Positions 1 to 8,415 of a stretch of DNA of 64,000 nucleotides are shown here, one piece after another. Under the pieces are notes generated by a model. That model saw only the letters and a list, made by a program, of their open reading frames with translations. It was not told the DNA's origin and did not search any database. This stretch comes from Pseudohalocynthiibacter aestuariivivens. Its GTDB lineage: Bacteria > Pseudomonadota > Alphaproteobacteria > Rhodobacterales > Rhodobacteraceae. The DNA lies in NCBI RefSeq assembly GCF_018457175.1, contig NZ_JAGFNU010000008.1, forward strand, positions 144,113 to 208,112, given 5' to 3'. The position numbers and the translations under genes were made by a program. Every line of letters starts with the position of its first letter. Within the stretch, counting starts at the first letter, position 1.

Positions 1-1
1 C

Positions 2-166
2 TATGCGCTCCGTGAAACTGCAGCGCTGTGGGACCCAGGTATCCCAGTCTTGGAAAACAAGGCATATATGGAGCGTTCGAATGAGCTTCGCATAGAGCTT
101 GAGGCCGCAATCTTACAGGAAATTTCAGATGATCAGCAGAAAAAACAAGATAGCGAGCAAAGTTAA
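2..166 (+). CDS. C-terminal end of an unidentified protein (5' end outside window)
   Basis: An open frame enters from the left edge and ends at TAA 164-166, giving about 54 residues (ending [12 protein letters not shown]). The tail is charged and glutamine-rich, as in many disordered C-termini. It meets cobT tail to tail, the two stop codons overlapping by a few bases. I do not recognise the family from this fragment. The call as a gene rests on the open frame and the tidy convergent junction. Confidence 0.5.
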   Translation, partial: YALRETAALWDPGIPVLENKAYMERSNELRIELEAAILQEISDDQQKKQDSEQS

Positions 167-1176
167 CCGTCGCTCACACCTGCTTCGGCAAAGGTAGCCA
201 TTCCCGAGTGGCAGGCGATCGCGCCTTTCAGCACGCCTATCGCCAATGCAGCGCCAGACCCCTCGCCCAATCGCATACCCAAATTCAGAAGCGGCTCTTT
301 ACCGAGGTGCGACAGGACATCTGCATGTGGCCCCTCTGCCGAAAGATGCCCTGCGATTGCGTGGTCAAGTGCCTCTGGCGCAACCCGGTGCAGAACGGCC
401 GCTGCGGATGAACAGATAAAGCCATCAAGAATAACCGGAATACCCTCTGAACGGGCACGCGCGATTGCCCCGGCCATTGCTGCTATTTCGCGCCCGCCAA
501 GGCAGCGCAAGATTTCAAGCGGGTCAGAGGTTGCGTGAAGCGTGACACCTTCGTTCACAACGCGTGTCTTGTTGTCCAGCCCCGTATCATCGACACCTGT
601 TCCCCGGCCCGTCCATACAGACCCATCCCCGCCAAAAAGCGCCGTCAATATTGCGGCGGCTGACGTTGTATTTCCGATCCCCATTTCGCCCGTAACCAGA
701 AGGTCCGCCGCCGGATCAACCGCCTTCCACCCCGTGGCCAACGCGTCAACCACTTCTGCTTCGCTCATGGCTGGCGATTTGGTAAAATCAGCCGTTGGTG
801 TGTCAAGCGACAGCGCGTGCACATCCAGTTTTGCACCAAAACAATCAGCCAACTGGTTTATAGCGGCGCCGCCGTGCTCGAAATTCAAAACCATCTGCGC
901 GGTGACTTCGGCCGGGAACGCAGAGACCCCCTGTGCCGTCACGCCATGATTGGCCGCAAAGATAATAATCTGTGGATTATCCAGCGAAGGCCTGTCCGTG
1001 CCGCGCCATCCGGCATACCAGATCGCAATGTCTTCCAGTCGGCCAAGCGCGCCAGGGGGTTTGGTCAATTGACCGTTGCGTGCCTCGGCAGCTTTCATCG
1101 ACCCACTATCAAGCTTCGGCCCCGCCTTTAGGCAGGCGCGAAATTCTGCGAGCGTGGAAAAGGCAGCGTTTGACAT
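163..1176 (-). CDS. cobT: Nicotinate-nucleotide--dimethylbenzimidazole phosphoribosyltransferase
   Basis: CobT transfers the phosphoribosyl group of nicotinate mononucleotide to 5,6-dimethylbenzimidazole, giving alpha-ribazole phosphate, the lower ligand of cobalamin, in the cytoplasm. The 337-residue length is normal. Visible family marks are [10 protein letters not shown] near residue 40, [15 protein letters not shown] near 75-90, [13 protein letters not shown] in the middle, and the C-terminal [11 protein letters not shown] with the Glu expected to act as catalytic base. It diverges from cobS across about 80 bp, so the two lower-ligand genes probably share a control region. No cobalamin riboswitch was found there. 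Confidence 0.95.
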   Translation of the reverse strand: MSNAAFSTLAEFRACLKAGPKLDSGSMKAAEARNGQLTKPPGALGRLEDIAIWYAGWRGTDRPSLDNPQIIIFAANHGVTAQGVSAFPAEVTAQMVLNFEHGGAAINQLADCFGAKLDVHALSLDTPTADFTKSPAMSEAEVVDALATGWKAVDPAADLLVTGEMGIGNTTSAAAILTALFGGDGSVWTGRGTGVDDTGLDNKTRVVNEGVTLHATSDPLEILRCLGGREIAAMAGAIARARSEGIPVILDGFICSSAAAVLHRVAPEALDHAIAGHLSAEGPHADVLSHLGKEPLLNLGMRLGEGSGAALAIGVLKGAIACHSGMATFAEAGVSDG

Positions 1177-1254
1177 GTATGGGCCTCGTTGAATATGCGT
1201 TGCGCTCTGTTTAACGCTTGGCGCAGACTTGGAAAGAGACAGAAAGGCAAATTA

Positions 1255-2028
1255 ATGGCCGAAGCCGACACAAAACTGATTGCGGCAGGGGATTTTTTGA
1301 ATTCCCTTGGTCTGCTCAGCCGATTGCCCATCCCTGTCGACACGAATGCCGCAACCTTGCGCGGTGCTGCCGCCGCTTGGGCCTACCCGCTTGTAGGGGC
1401 AGTACTGGGCGCCATAGCAATGATTGTCGGATGGGTCGCACTTTGGCTGGGCCTTTCTGCGCCGCTTGTCGCTGCCTTTACTTTGTGCACGCAAATCATG
1501 ATCACCGGGGCGATGCACGAAGACGGGCTTGCCGACACCGCCGATGGTCTTTGGGGGGGATGGGACCGGGCAAAACGTCTTGAGATTATGAAAGACAGCC
1601 ATATCGGAACCTACGGTGTTGTCGCGCTTGTTCTGTCATTGCTGGCCCGCTGGGCGGCGATCAGTGCCTTGATCGCGGGCGGTTCCGGACTGATGTTTCT
1701 CGTTGCAACCGCCGCGCTTTCCCGTGCGCCAATGGTTGCGGTGATGTCCTGGCTTCCAAATGCACGGCAGGGCGGATTTTCTGCAACGGTTGGTAAACCT
1801 CAGACACGAACAGTCTGGATAGCAACTGGTCTCGCAGCTGTGCTTGGCCTTTTGATTTTGGGGGGCACGGCAGTTTGGGCGGTACTCTGGATTTGCGTTG
1901 CAGCTTTTTCAGTAGCGCTGCTTGCGCGTGCAAAAATCGGCGGCCAGACGGGTGACATCCTTGGCGCAACCCAACAAATCTGCGAAATCACCGTTCTTGC
2001 GGTGCTCTGTTCACAAATTACGCTCTAA
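1255..2028 (+). CDS. cobS: Adenosylcobinamide-GDP ribazoletransferase (cobalamin synthase)
   Basis: CobS joins adenosylcobinamide-GDP and alpha-ribazole (phosphate), the last step of cobalamin assembly, in the inner membrane. The 257-residue protein is strongly hydrophobic with several membrane segments and carries [15 protein letters not shown], the acidic metal-binding signature of the family, followed by KDSHIGTYG. An upstream in-frame ATG at 1189 exists, but the ATG at 1255 starts nearer the conserved N-terminus and has a purine-rich GAAAGGC just upstream, so I chose it. It pairs functionally with cobT on the opposite strand. Confidence 0.93.
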   Translation: MAEADTKLIAAGDFLNSLGLLSRLPIPVDTNAATLRGAAAAWAYPLVGAVLGAIAMIVGWVALWLGLSAPLVAAFTLCTQIMITGAMHEDGLADTADGLWGGWDRAKRLEIMKDSHIGTYGVVALVLSLLARWAAISALIAGGSGLMFLVATAALSRAPMVAVMSWLPNARQGGFSATVGKPQTRTVWIATGLAAVLGLLILGGTAVWAVLWICVAAFSVALLARAKIGGQTGDILGATQQICEITVLAVLCSQITL

Positions 2029-2058
2029 AAAAGCCGCCCCCGAAGGAACGGCTTGATT
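2027..2058. terminator. Intrinsic terminator between cobS and carD
   Basis: AAGCCG (2031-2036) pairs with CGGCTT (2049-2054) around a 12-nt loop. On the minus strand the stem is followed directly by a run of six T, so it should end carD transcripts. On the plus strand the tail is GATTTT, weaker but usable for cobS. Confidence 0.6.
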
Positions 2059-2092
2059 TTGATGTATCGCCCAATTTGGGCAGTTATTTAAC

Positions 2093-2617
2093 TCAGGCAG
2101 CAGCAGGTGGCGGCGCTCTGCGTGCAAGAACATCGCCAACTTCGCGCTGTGCGCTCAGCTCATCTGCGCCGGAAACTGCTGCAACTTCGCGGGTCATCCG
2201 TTCAAGCGCTGCTTCGTAAAGCTGACGCTCCGAATAGCTCTGCTCGCGTTGATCATCCGTACGATGAAGGTCGCGCACGACTTCAGCAATCGCAATCAAA
2301 TCACCAGAGTTGATTTTTTGCTCGTACTCTTGCGCCCGGCGCGACCACATTGCGCGCTTCACTTTCGCCTTGCCTTTTAGCGTGGCCATGGCGCGCGCTA
2401 CGATATCAGGCGAGGAAAGAGACCGCATCCCAACTTCTGTTGCCTTGTTCGTTGGCACACGCAGAGTCATCTTGTCCTTCTCAAAAGAGATCACAAAAAG
2501 CTCCAGATTCAGGCCTGCGACTTCCTGCTCTTCAATCGATATGATTTTTCCGACACCATGAGATGGGTACACAACAAAATCATTCGGACGAAAGTCAGGC
2601 TTTTTAGATTTACTCAT
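2093..2617 (-). CDS. carD: CarD family RNA polymerase-binding regulator
   Basis: CarD/CdnL proteins bind the RNA polymerase beta subunit and stabilise open promoter complexes, notably at rRNA and growth promoters. The 174-residue protein has the N-terminal RNAP-interaction domain (NDFVVYPSHGVGKI near residues 12-25, then the Tudor-like beta strands to about residue 70) and a helical DNA-binding C-terminal part with KAKVKRAMWSRRAQEYEQKI. The C-terminus ends in an alanine/proline-rich tail. It is a single gene with its own terminator, upstream of fdxA in the same direction. Confidence 0.93.
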   Translation of the reverse strand: MSKSKKPDFRPNDFVVYPSHGVGKIISIEEQEVAGLNLELFVISFEKDKMTLRVPTNKATEVGMRSLSSPDIVARAMATLKGKAKVKRAMWSRRAQEYEQKINSGDLIAIAEVVRDLHRTDDQREQSYSERQLYEAALERMTREVAAVSGADELSAQREVGDVLARRAPPPAAA

Positions 2618-2922
2618 ATGTTCTTGTCTTCCTCGATTGCACCTGAAAGTCAGCGAAAAAAAATAAACGGAAAAAACACTTTTCCCGGTTTCTAGTTTTT
2701 GGCGCTAATAAAACCACCCTCAAGGCTCGCCGCCCCCAGGATGGTGATTCAGGTATCTTTCAACATTTATAGTGCCAGTATAACAGAAAAACGGCTCCTT
2801 CGAAAGCGCCGCAGCGCAGAAGAGTCTCTTAAGACATATATTTCAATGACTTATAAGATAAACTTCCAGTAAAACTGTGTCATTCAGCGTGTGTCTACGC
2901 CGCAGAAAAACGAATCACCTTA
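2618..2922. other. Intergenic region between carD and fdxA
   Basis: About 305 bp, AT-rich near the carD start, presumably holding the carD promoter and the 3' end of the fdxA transcript. Short reading frames cross it but none has a convincing start or composition. I see no RNA gene or repeat. Confidence 0.5.
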
Positions 2923-3261
2923 TCAGCCACCTTCACCCGGCGTTTCCGAAAAATACTTCTCGAGCTTACCTTCTTCCCCGTCACGATCTTCTGCCTCTGG
3001 CAACGGGTCTTTTTTCGTGATGATGACTGGCCAAAGCTCTGAATACTTCCGGTTAAATTCAACCCACTTGTCCATATCCGGCTCGGTATCGGGGCGGATC
3101 GCGTCTGCAGGGCATTCAGGCTCGCAAACACCGCAGTCGATGCATTCATCCGGATGGATAACCAACATGTTTTCGCCTTCGTAAAAGCAATCAACCGGGC
3201 ATACTTCTACACAATCGGTGTATTTGCAGGCGATACAGGCGTCGTTGACAATATAGGTCAT
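2923..3261 (-). CDS. fdxA: Seven-iron ferredoxin FdxA
   Basis: A small electron carrier with one 3Fe-4S and one 4Fe-4S cluster. The 112-residue sequence shows [21 protein letters not shown] (residues 9-29 region) and [16 protein letters not shown], the cysteine patterns of the FdxA family found next to carD in many alphaproteobacteria. The C-terminal extension after residue 60 is typical of the 7Fe type. It is preceded on the same strand by the S4 RNA-binding gene region, about 50 bp away across the start, and followed by carD. Confidence 0.92.
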   Translation of the reverse strand: MTYIVNDACIACKYTDCVEVCPVDCFYEGENMLVIHPDECIDCGVCEPECPADAIRPDTEPDMDKWVEFNRKYSELWPVIITKKDPLPEAEDRDGEEGKLEKYFSETPGEGG

Positions 3262-3313
3262 GCGGATACTCAGGCTGATGTGACTTTGCGCCTAGCTAGT
3301 GCAGAGGCGCGGA

Positions 3314-3712
3314 TCATTCAAGCATTCTAGGGTTGGAAAGAAGCATAGTGCGGCGATCTTTCTTAGTTGGACGACCTTTTCCTTCGGTTCTTGGCGCACC
3401 CGGAACGCTTTCCCGAATGGGAGTGCGATCTTCGTAAAGCGCCTGCGCCTCAGTTGCAGGGCCTCGCCGGGTGCTAAGCGTAAGAACTTTCACCACTCTT
3501 ATGGTCTTGCCTTGCGGGAAACTGAGGATATCCCCCACCTTTAAACCGAATGCCGGTTTTGATACTTTGTCAGCATTTACATGTACGTGACCACCAGAAA
3601 CCAGCTTGGTTGCAAGGCCACGTGTCTTAAAGAACCTTGCGTGCCAGAGCCATTTGTCGAGCCTGATAGATGGGTGTTTGCCCTCTTCCGGCTGTATTTG
3701 CCTCTGAGCCAC
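3314..3712 (-). CDS. S4-domain RNA-binding protein (HslR/Hsp15-like)
   Basis: A 132-residue protein whose first two thirds form an S4 RNA-binding domain: IRLDKWLWHARFFKTR followed by GGHVHVNADKVSKPA and a KVGDILSF strand. This is the pattern of heat-shock protein 15, which binds stalled 50S subunits carrying peptidyl-tRNA. The tail is basic and probably disordered. Its ATG abuts the stop of the Suv3-like helicase gene, so the two are very likely co-transcribed, joining two RNA-handling proteins. Confidence 0.85.
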   Translation of the reverse strand: MAQRQIQPEEGKHPSIRLDKWLWHARFFKTRGLATKLVSGGHVHVNADKVSKPAFGLKVGDILSFPQGKTIRVVKVLTLSTRRGPATEAQALYEDRTPIRESVPGAPRTEGKGRPTKKDRRTMLLSNPRMLE

Positions 3713-6457
3713 TTACGATTTGTTCCTCAACCCCATAAGTGCGGCCGCAAATGGATTGTCCGGATCAATCCGGTCTTTCTTTTGCAGCCGGGACTGTACC
3801 GGTACGGCATTTTGATGCGACGCGCGATTTGGCTTGGGTTTTCCACGTGGTTTGCCCTTGGCACCTGCTTTAACCTGCGGTTTGCTGCGCGCCCAGGTGA
3901 AGGTGTAGAACACCTCCTTCTCGACTGGCTCCACTTGTTCAGCTTCGCCGTCACTGGTTGCCGGCGATTCCGCTTCCTCTGCGGTTTCGGGTTTATCCAC
4001 AAGTTCTGGAACGGCTGATTCTTGCGATATTTCAGCGGGTTCAACCGCCTCTACGACGGGTTCGGCTTTTATTTTATCACGTTCGCCGCGTTCGGCGTTG
4101 TACCCCAGACCCTTCATAAGGTCGCTGAACTGTTCAAGCGTCATTCCGGTGATCGAAAGCATGTCGGGCTTGGCCTCAAAGCCGTTCCGGCTATCTTCCG
4201 TCCGAAGCAAATCGGCAAGCCGTTCCAGCATATCAACACGAATTGCACGTTCTCCGGCTTGGCGGTACCCGGCCATCAGGTGATAGCCTTCGGGGGCATC
4301 TTTAACGGCAGGAATCGTTACCAGACCAGGTGGTGGGCTTTCCGGGAACTCTGAAAGATTTTGCTTTATGGACCACAACAACAAGCGCAAGCGTGTCGCC
4401 GCAGGTTTAAGCAAAATTGGCATAAAGATCGTGAACTGCCCAAACCGAATTCCGTGCTTACGCAGCGCACCCCGTGCATCCTGATCAAGTTCTTTGACCT
4501 CGGCAGCGACCTGTTCGCGTGGCAGCAAACCGTTCGCCTCGACAATCCGAAACGCAAACCCCCGTGCAATGCCAGTCAGTGTTTCATCACGTGACATCGC
4601 CATCAGGGGTTCGAACAACGTAGCAATTTTTCTGTCGATGAAATGCTGGAGCCTGCGATTCACCTTTTCCGCGACGTCAGATCCTGCCTCTTCGTCAACA
4701 AAGGCTTCAACGCTTGGTTTGGTTGCTTCGTCGCCAGCCATGACCTTACCAACCGCATACGCGCCCCACATCAGACCACCCTGTTCAGTGTAATCTATCT
4801 CTGTGTCGGGAGCATTGTAGAACCTGTCAGCACGCAGATGAAATTCCGGCGCCAGCGCCTGAAATGCGGCCGCGCGTAACGTTTTTGCCTGATCCGGAGA
4901 GGCGGTTTTATCCTGACTGAAACGAAACCCTTCGAGACGGCCGACAAACTCGCCCTCAACCGTCACTTCACCTTTATCATTTACGTTGGCCACCAGGCCC
5001 TCCTTCTGCTTCAACCGCCGCAACAGAATGCTTGTACGCCGATCAACAAATCTTTGGGTCAGCGCATTGTGTAACGCATCTGACAGGCGATCTTCTACAG
5101 CGCGCGTCGCCTCTCGCCAATGGTTTTCGTCATCGACCCACCCGCTTCTTTGCGCGACATATGTCCAGGTGCGAATATAAGCCAGTCTTTTCGACAATGT
5201 GTCAATGTCGCCATCGACGCGGTCTATCCTTTTTATCTGTGCCGCAAGCCAGCCATCCGGGACCCGGCCAAGATCATGCAAATATTCAAAAATCTGCGCG
5301 AGCAAGGCGGCATGTTCCGCGTGCGAGATTCCCCGGAAATCAGGAATCCGGCACACGTCCCAAAGCAAGCGCACATCTTTTGCCGATCCTATCTTTTGCC
5401 GAACGTCTCCCGTTTCTGAAATGCTGCGCAGGGCAAGCAGATCATCTGCATCGCGCACCCGCACAAGACGCGGGTCGTCCGTGTTTTGTTCGAGCGATGT
5501 GATCAACCGTTCAGCAGACCCGAATTCAAGCCGAGCATTGCGCCATTGCAGTTTCTTCAGTGGCGCGAAGCGATGATTGCAAATGGCGTCGACCAAACCG
5601 TCGTCAAAGGGCATTGCTTCGCCCGTCACGCCAAAAGTACCGTCGCTCATGTGGCGCCCGGCACGTCCCGCGATTTGCGCAAGCTCATTTGGGGCAAGCG
5701 CGCGCATACGGCGCCCGTCAAATTTGCTGAGTCCTGAAAAAGCGACATGGTCAATATCCAGGTTCAGCCCCATTCCAATCGCGTCTGTCGCAACAAGGTA
5801 GTCCACATCCCCATTCTGGTACATTTCGACCTGAGCATTCCGCGTGCGCGGTGACAAAGCCCCCATAACAACAGCAGCCCCACCCTTTTGCCGGCGTAAA
5901 AGCTCTGCAATCGCGTAAAGGTTTTCGACTGAAAACCCGACAATTGCGCTTCTGGGTGGCATTTTGCTTATCTTTTTCGAACCTGAATAGCTTAGCTCTG
6001 AAAACCGCTCGCGATAAAGATATTGAGCCCGGGGAACAAGATCAGCGATAACGCTTTTCATCGTGGATGCGCCCATGAACAGGGTTTCCAATTGCCCGCG
6101 TGCCCGCAATAGCCGGTCCGTAAAGACATGCCCGCGCTCCGGATCGGCGCATAGCTGAATCTCATCGACCGCCAGAAAATCAACACCCATGCCATCTGGC
6201 ATCGCTTCGACAGTGCAAACCCAATACTGAACCCGCGCTGGCACAATCCGCTCTTCGCCAGTTACAAGCGCCACCACGCTGGGCCCGCGTAACGTGACAA
6301 TCTTATCGTATACTTCGCGCGCAAGCAGACGCAAAGGCAGGCCGATCACACCCGTTCTGTGTGCCAACATGCGTTCAATCGCATAATGGGTTTTTCCGGT
6401 ATTTGTCGGGCCCAGAACAGCCGTAATCCGAGCCTGCTCGCCCATCGTCATAACCAA
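3713..6457 (-). CDS. Suv3-like superfamily 2 RNA helicase
   Basis: A 914-residue helicase of the Suv3/Ski2-like group, best known from the mitochondrial RNA degradosome. Motif I is GPTNTGKTHYA (about residues 16-26), motif II is VDEIQLC in place of DEAD/H, motif III GAST, and motif VI QIAGRAGRH. The region 320-560 resembles the helical domains of Suv3. The last ~130 residues are acidic then basic low complexity, ending in a short conserved NPFAALMGL-type tail. Start may be ATG at 6457 or one of two ATGs within the first five codons. It lies between a TPR protein gene and the S4 gene, all on the minus strand. Confidence 0.88.
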   Translation of the reverse strand: MVMTMGEQARITAVLGPTNTGKTHYAIERMLAHRTGVIGLPLRLLAREVYDKIVTLRGPSVVALVTGEERIVPARVQYWVCTVEAMPDGMGVDFLAVDEIQLCADPERGHVFTDRLLRARGQLETLFMGASTMKSVIADLVPRAQYLYRERFSELSYSGSKKISKMPPRSAIVGFSVENLYAIAELLRRQKGGAAVVMGALSPRTRNAQVEMYQNGDVDYLVATDAIGMGLNLDIDHVAFSGLSKFDGRRMRALAPNELAQIAGRAGRHMSDGTFGVTGEAMPFDDGLVDAICNHRFAPLKKLQWRNARLEFGSAERLITSLEQNTDDPRLVRVRDADDLLALRSISETGDVRQKIGSAKDVRLLWDVCRIPDFRGISHAEHAALLAQIFEYLHDLGRVPDGWLAAQIKRIDRVDGDIDTLSKRLAYIRTWTYVAQRSGWVDDENHWREATRAVEDRLSDALHNALTQRFVDRRTSILLRRLKQKEGLVANVNDKGEVTVEGEFVGRLEGFRFSQDKTASPDQAKTLRAAAFQALAPEFHLRADRFYNAPDTEIDYTEQGGLMWGAYAVGKVMAGDEATKPSVEAFVDEEAGSDVAEKVNRRLQHFIDRKIATLFEPLMAMSRDETLTGIARGFAFRIVEANGLLPREQVAAEVKELDQDARGALRKHGIRFGQFTIFMPILLKPAATRLRLLLWSIKQNLSEFPESPPPGLVTIPAVKDAPEGYHLMAGYRQAGERAIRVDMLERLADLLRTEDSRNGFEAKPDMLSITGMTLEQFSDLMKGLGYNAERGERDKIKAEPVVEAVEPAEISQESAVPELVDKPETAEEAESPATSDGEAEQVEPVEKEVFYTFTWARSKPQVKAGAKGKPRGKPKPNRASHQNAVPVQSRLQKKDRIDPDNPFAAALMGLRNKS

Positions 6458-6469
6458 TCTTAGCTGTCG

Positions 6470-7027
6470 TCAGATATCCTGACCATCCACCTGGCTTTCA
6501 AGCCGTTCGATGGCAGTAATTACGTCAGGACGATGCGGATGTATAGCGGTGACCTGACGAAAAACAGCCAGCGCCTCTGAAGGCCTTTCAAGGTCTTCGA
6601 GCATCACGCCCAATCCAGTGAGGGCTGCAAAATGGCGCGGGTTTAAGGAAAGCGTGGTGTAAAGATCAGCCATTGCAGGACCATACAGACCTATCTGATA
6701 ATAAGCGCGCGCGCGTGCGTTCCACCCTTCGGCAAAATCTGGCGCATGATCAATGAGAGCAGTTAAATGCTCTATGGCGGCCTCGTAATCTTCTTCCTCA
6801 AGCGCCTGATTGCCGCGTTGAAGCAGCAAATTCATCGAGGCCGATCCGCTACGCGACCATTCTTGCCAGATCTTTTCCTCCACAACCTCCCAATTCTGTA
6901 AATCAGGCTGTGCGAGAAGCGTAAAAAGATCATCCAGACCCTCTTCAGCCCGAACAGGTACAGAAAAAGTTAACAATACGCAAAATAACGCAACGATAGG
7001 TTTGAGTATGTTGAAAAATACGCTCAT
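6470..7027 (-). CDS. Exported tetratricopeptide-repeat protein
   Basis: A 185-residue protein with a clear signal peptide (hydrophobic stretch in residues 5-25, likely cleaved after VRA near residue 27) and three TPR-like repeats: NQALEEEDYEAAIEHLTALI, WNARARAYYQIGLYGPAMAD, and ALTGLGVMLEDLERPSEALAV. TPRs mediate protein-protein contacts, here presumably in the periplasm. No catalytic domain is visible. It is 12 bp upstream of the helicase gene and diverges from the SCP2 gene. Confidence 0.8.
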   Translation of the reverse strand: MSVFFNILKPIVALFCVLLTFSVPVRAEEGLDDLFTLLAQPDLQNWEVVEEKIWQEWSRSGSASMNLLLQRGNQALEEEDYEAAIEHLTALIDHAPDFAEGWNARARAYYQIGLYGPAMADLYTTLSLNPRHFAALTGLGVMLEDLERPSEALAVFRQVTAIHPHRPDVITAIERLESQVDGQDI

Positions 7028-7096
7028 AACGAGTGCGAGTGTAACCTAACTGTCGGGGAAATCCAGAACCCGCAGTTCACAATTGGAGGATCGCGC

Positions 7097-7384
7097 ATGA
7101 GCGATGTTGTTGAGGCAGCTGTAGCCACATTGAACGGAAAAGGTATTGCCGGTTTTAGCGGAACAGCAAAATTTGTGATCGAGGGCGAAGGCGCGCTTAT
7201 GATCGATTCTGATGGCGCCCGCGCGGGTGACGAAGAGGCAGAGGTTACGCTGAGTTCCGACGCAGATACCTTCAAAGGTATTCTGGATGGTGACGTAAAC
7301 CCAACCACCGCATTTATGACTGGCAAACTGAGCGTTGACGGCGATATGGGCCTTGCAATGCAGCTTGGCGCTGTGCTGAGCTAA
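7097..7384 (+). CDS. SCP2 sterol-binding domain protein
   Basis: A 95-residue stand-alone sterol carrier protein 2 fold: IAGFSGTAKFVIEGEGALMI, then EVTLSSDADTFKGILDG and the helix AFMTGKLSVDGDMG leading to the C-terminal lipid pocket. Such proteins bind fatty acyl or sterol-like lipids in bacteria; the ligand is unknown. A good GGAGG ribosome site lies just before the ATG. The next gene, an alpha/beta hydrolase, starts 3 bp after its stop, so the pair is one operon. Confidence 0.88.
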   Translation: MSDVVEAAVATLNGKGIAGFSGTAKFVIEGEGALMIDSDGARAGDEEAEVTLSSDADTFKGILDGDVNPTTAFMTGKLSVDGDMGLAMQLGAVLS

Positions 7385-7387
7385 GCG

Positions 7388-8320
7388 ATGCAACCGGCCC
7401 CGCTTTACTCAGATGTCGCCGATGCACCGGATGGAGGCGCAGCCTACTGGCTGAACACTGTCGATGACGTACGTATTCGGATTGGGGTCTGGGACAAAGG
7501 CAACAAGGGTACAATTTTGCTGTTCCCGGGCCGGACGGAATACGTCGAGAAATACGGCCGGACCGCGCGTGACTTTGCCACGCGCGGCTATGCAATGCTA
7601 TCTATCGACTGGCGTGGACAAGGCCTGGCCGACCGGTCGCTTGATGACCCGGCTACCGGCCATGTCGTTGAGTTCAAGGACTACCAGTATGACGTTGACG
7701 CTGTTGTTAAGGCTGCGCGCACCCTTGGTTTACCGGAACCCTACTACCTTGCCGCACACTCCATGGGAGGCTGCATTGGGCTTCGATCGCTAATCGAAGG
7801 CTTTGATGTCAAAGCAGCGATGTTCAGTGCGCCTATGTGGGGCATCCTCATGGGGCCACCTGTGCGACCCGCCGCCTGGGCTTTGTCCTGGGCGGGTGCG
7901 CAGCTTGGATTTGGGCACAAATACGCACCGGGCACGAGACCTGAAACCTATGTCTCGGCAGCACAGTATGAGAATAACCTGCTAACCACGGATGCTGACA
8001 TGTATAAATACATGCAGGATCAGGTTGCGAAACACCCAGACCTCGCCCTCGGTGGGCCAAGCTTGCAATGGTTGTACGAAGCGCTGACTGAAACGCGCTC
8101 TCTGGGCTTGATGTCTGCACCCGATACACCGGTTTTGACGTTTCTTGGCAGCAACGAACGCATTGTAGATAGCAAGGCCGTACACCAAAGAATGGCAAAC
8201 TGGCCATCAGGGCAGTTCGTAATTGTTGATGGCGCTGAACATGAGGTCATGATGGAAGGGCCGGAAACGAGACGGTCCATAACCGATCAAACCACCGCAT
8301 TTTTTGCCGGAAACAGGTAA
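7388..8320 (+). CDS. Alpha/beta hydrolase, lysophospholipase-like
   Basis: A 310-residue alpha/beta-fold hydrolase similar to PldB-type lysophospholipases and monoacylglycerol lipases. The nucleophile elbow is AAHSMGG with Ser125; the acid is probably the Asp in SNERIVDS and the base the His in DGAEHEVMMEG. The oxyanion region LLFPGRTEYVEKY matches the family. No signal peptide. It is cotranscribed with the lipid-binding SCP2 gene, which suits a role in membrane lipid turnover, though the substrate is inferred. Confidence 0.85.
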   Translation: MQPAPLYSDVADAPDGGAAYWLNTVDDVRIRIGVWDKGNKGTILLFPGRTEYVEKYGRTARDFATRGYAMLSIDWRGQGLADRSLDDPATGHVVEFKDYQYDVDAVVKAARTLGLPEPYYLAAHSMGGCIGLRSLIEGFDVKAAMFSAPMWGILMGPPVRPAAWALSWAGAQLGFGHKYAPGTRPETYVSAAQYENNLLTTDADMYKYMQDQVAKHPDLALGGPSLQWLYEALTETRSLGLMSAPDTPVLTFLGSNERIVDSKAVHQRMANWPSGQFVIVDGAEHEVMMEGPETRRSITDQTTAFFAGNR

Positions 8321-8415
8321 GTTTTCTCAAATTCTTAGTGACAATTCAGAATGGCGACTTGCACCCCCCCGGCAACGCGCCCTATCTCTGGTTCTGAAAC
8401 ATAGATGAGGTTCCA

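Noticed and set aside
3993..4001. Perfect DnaA box TTATCCACA
   Set aside because: Single copy inside the helicase coding region; expected by chance at this frequency.
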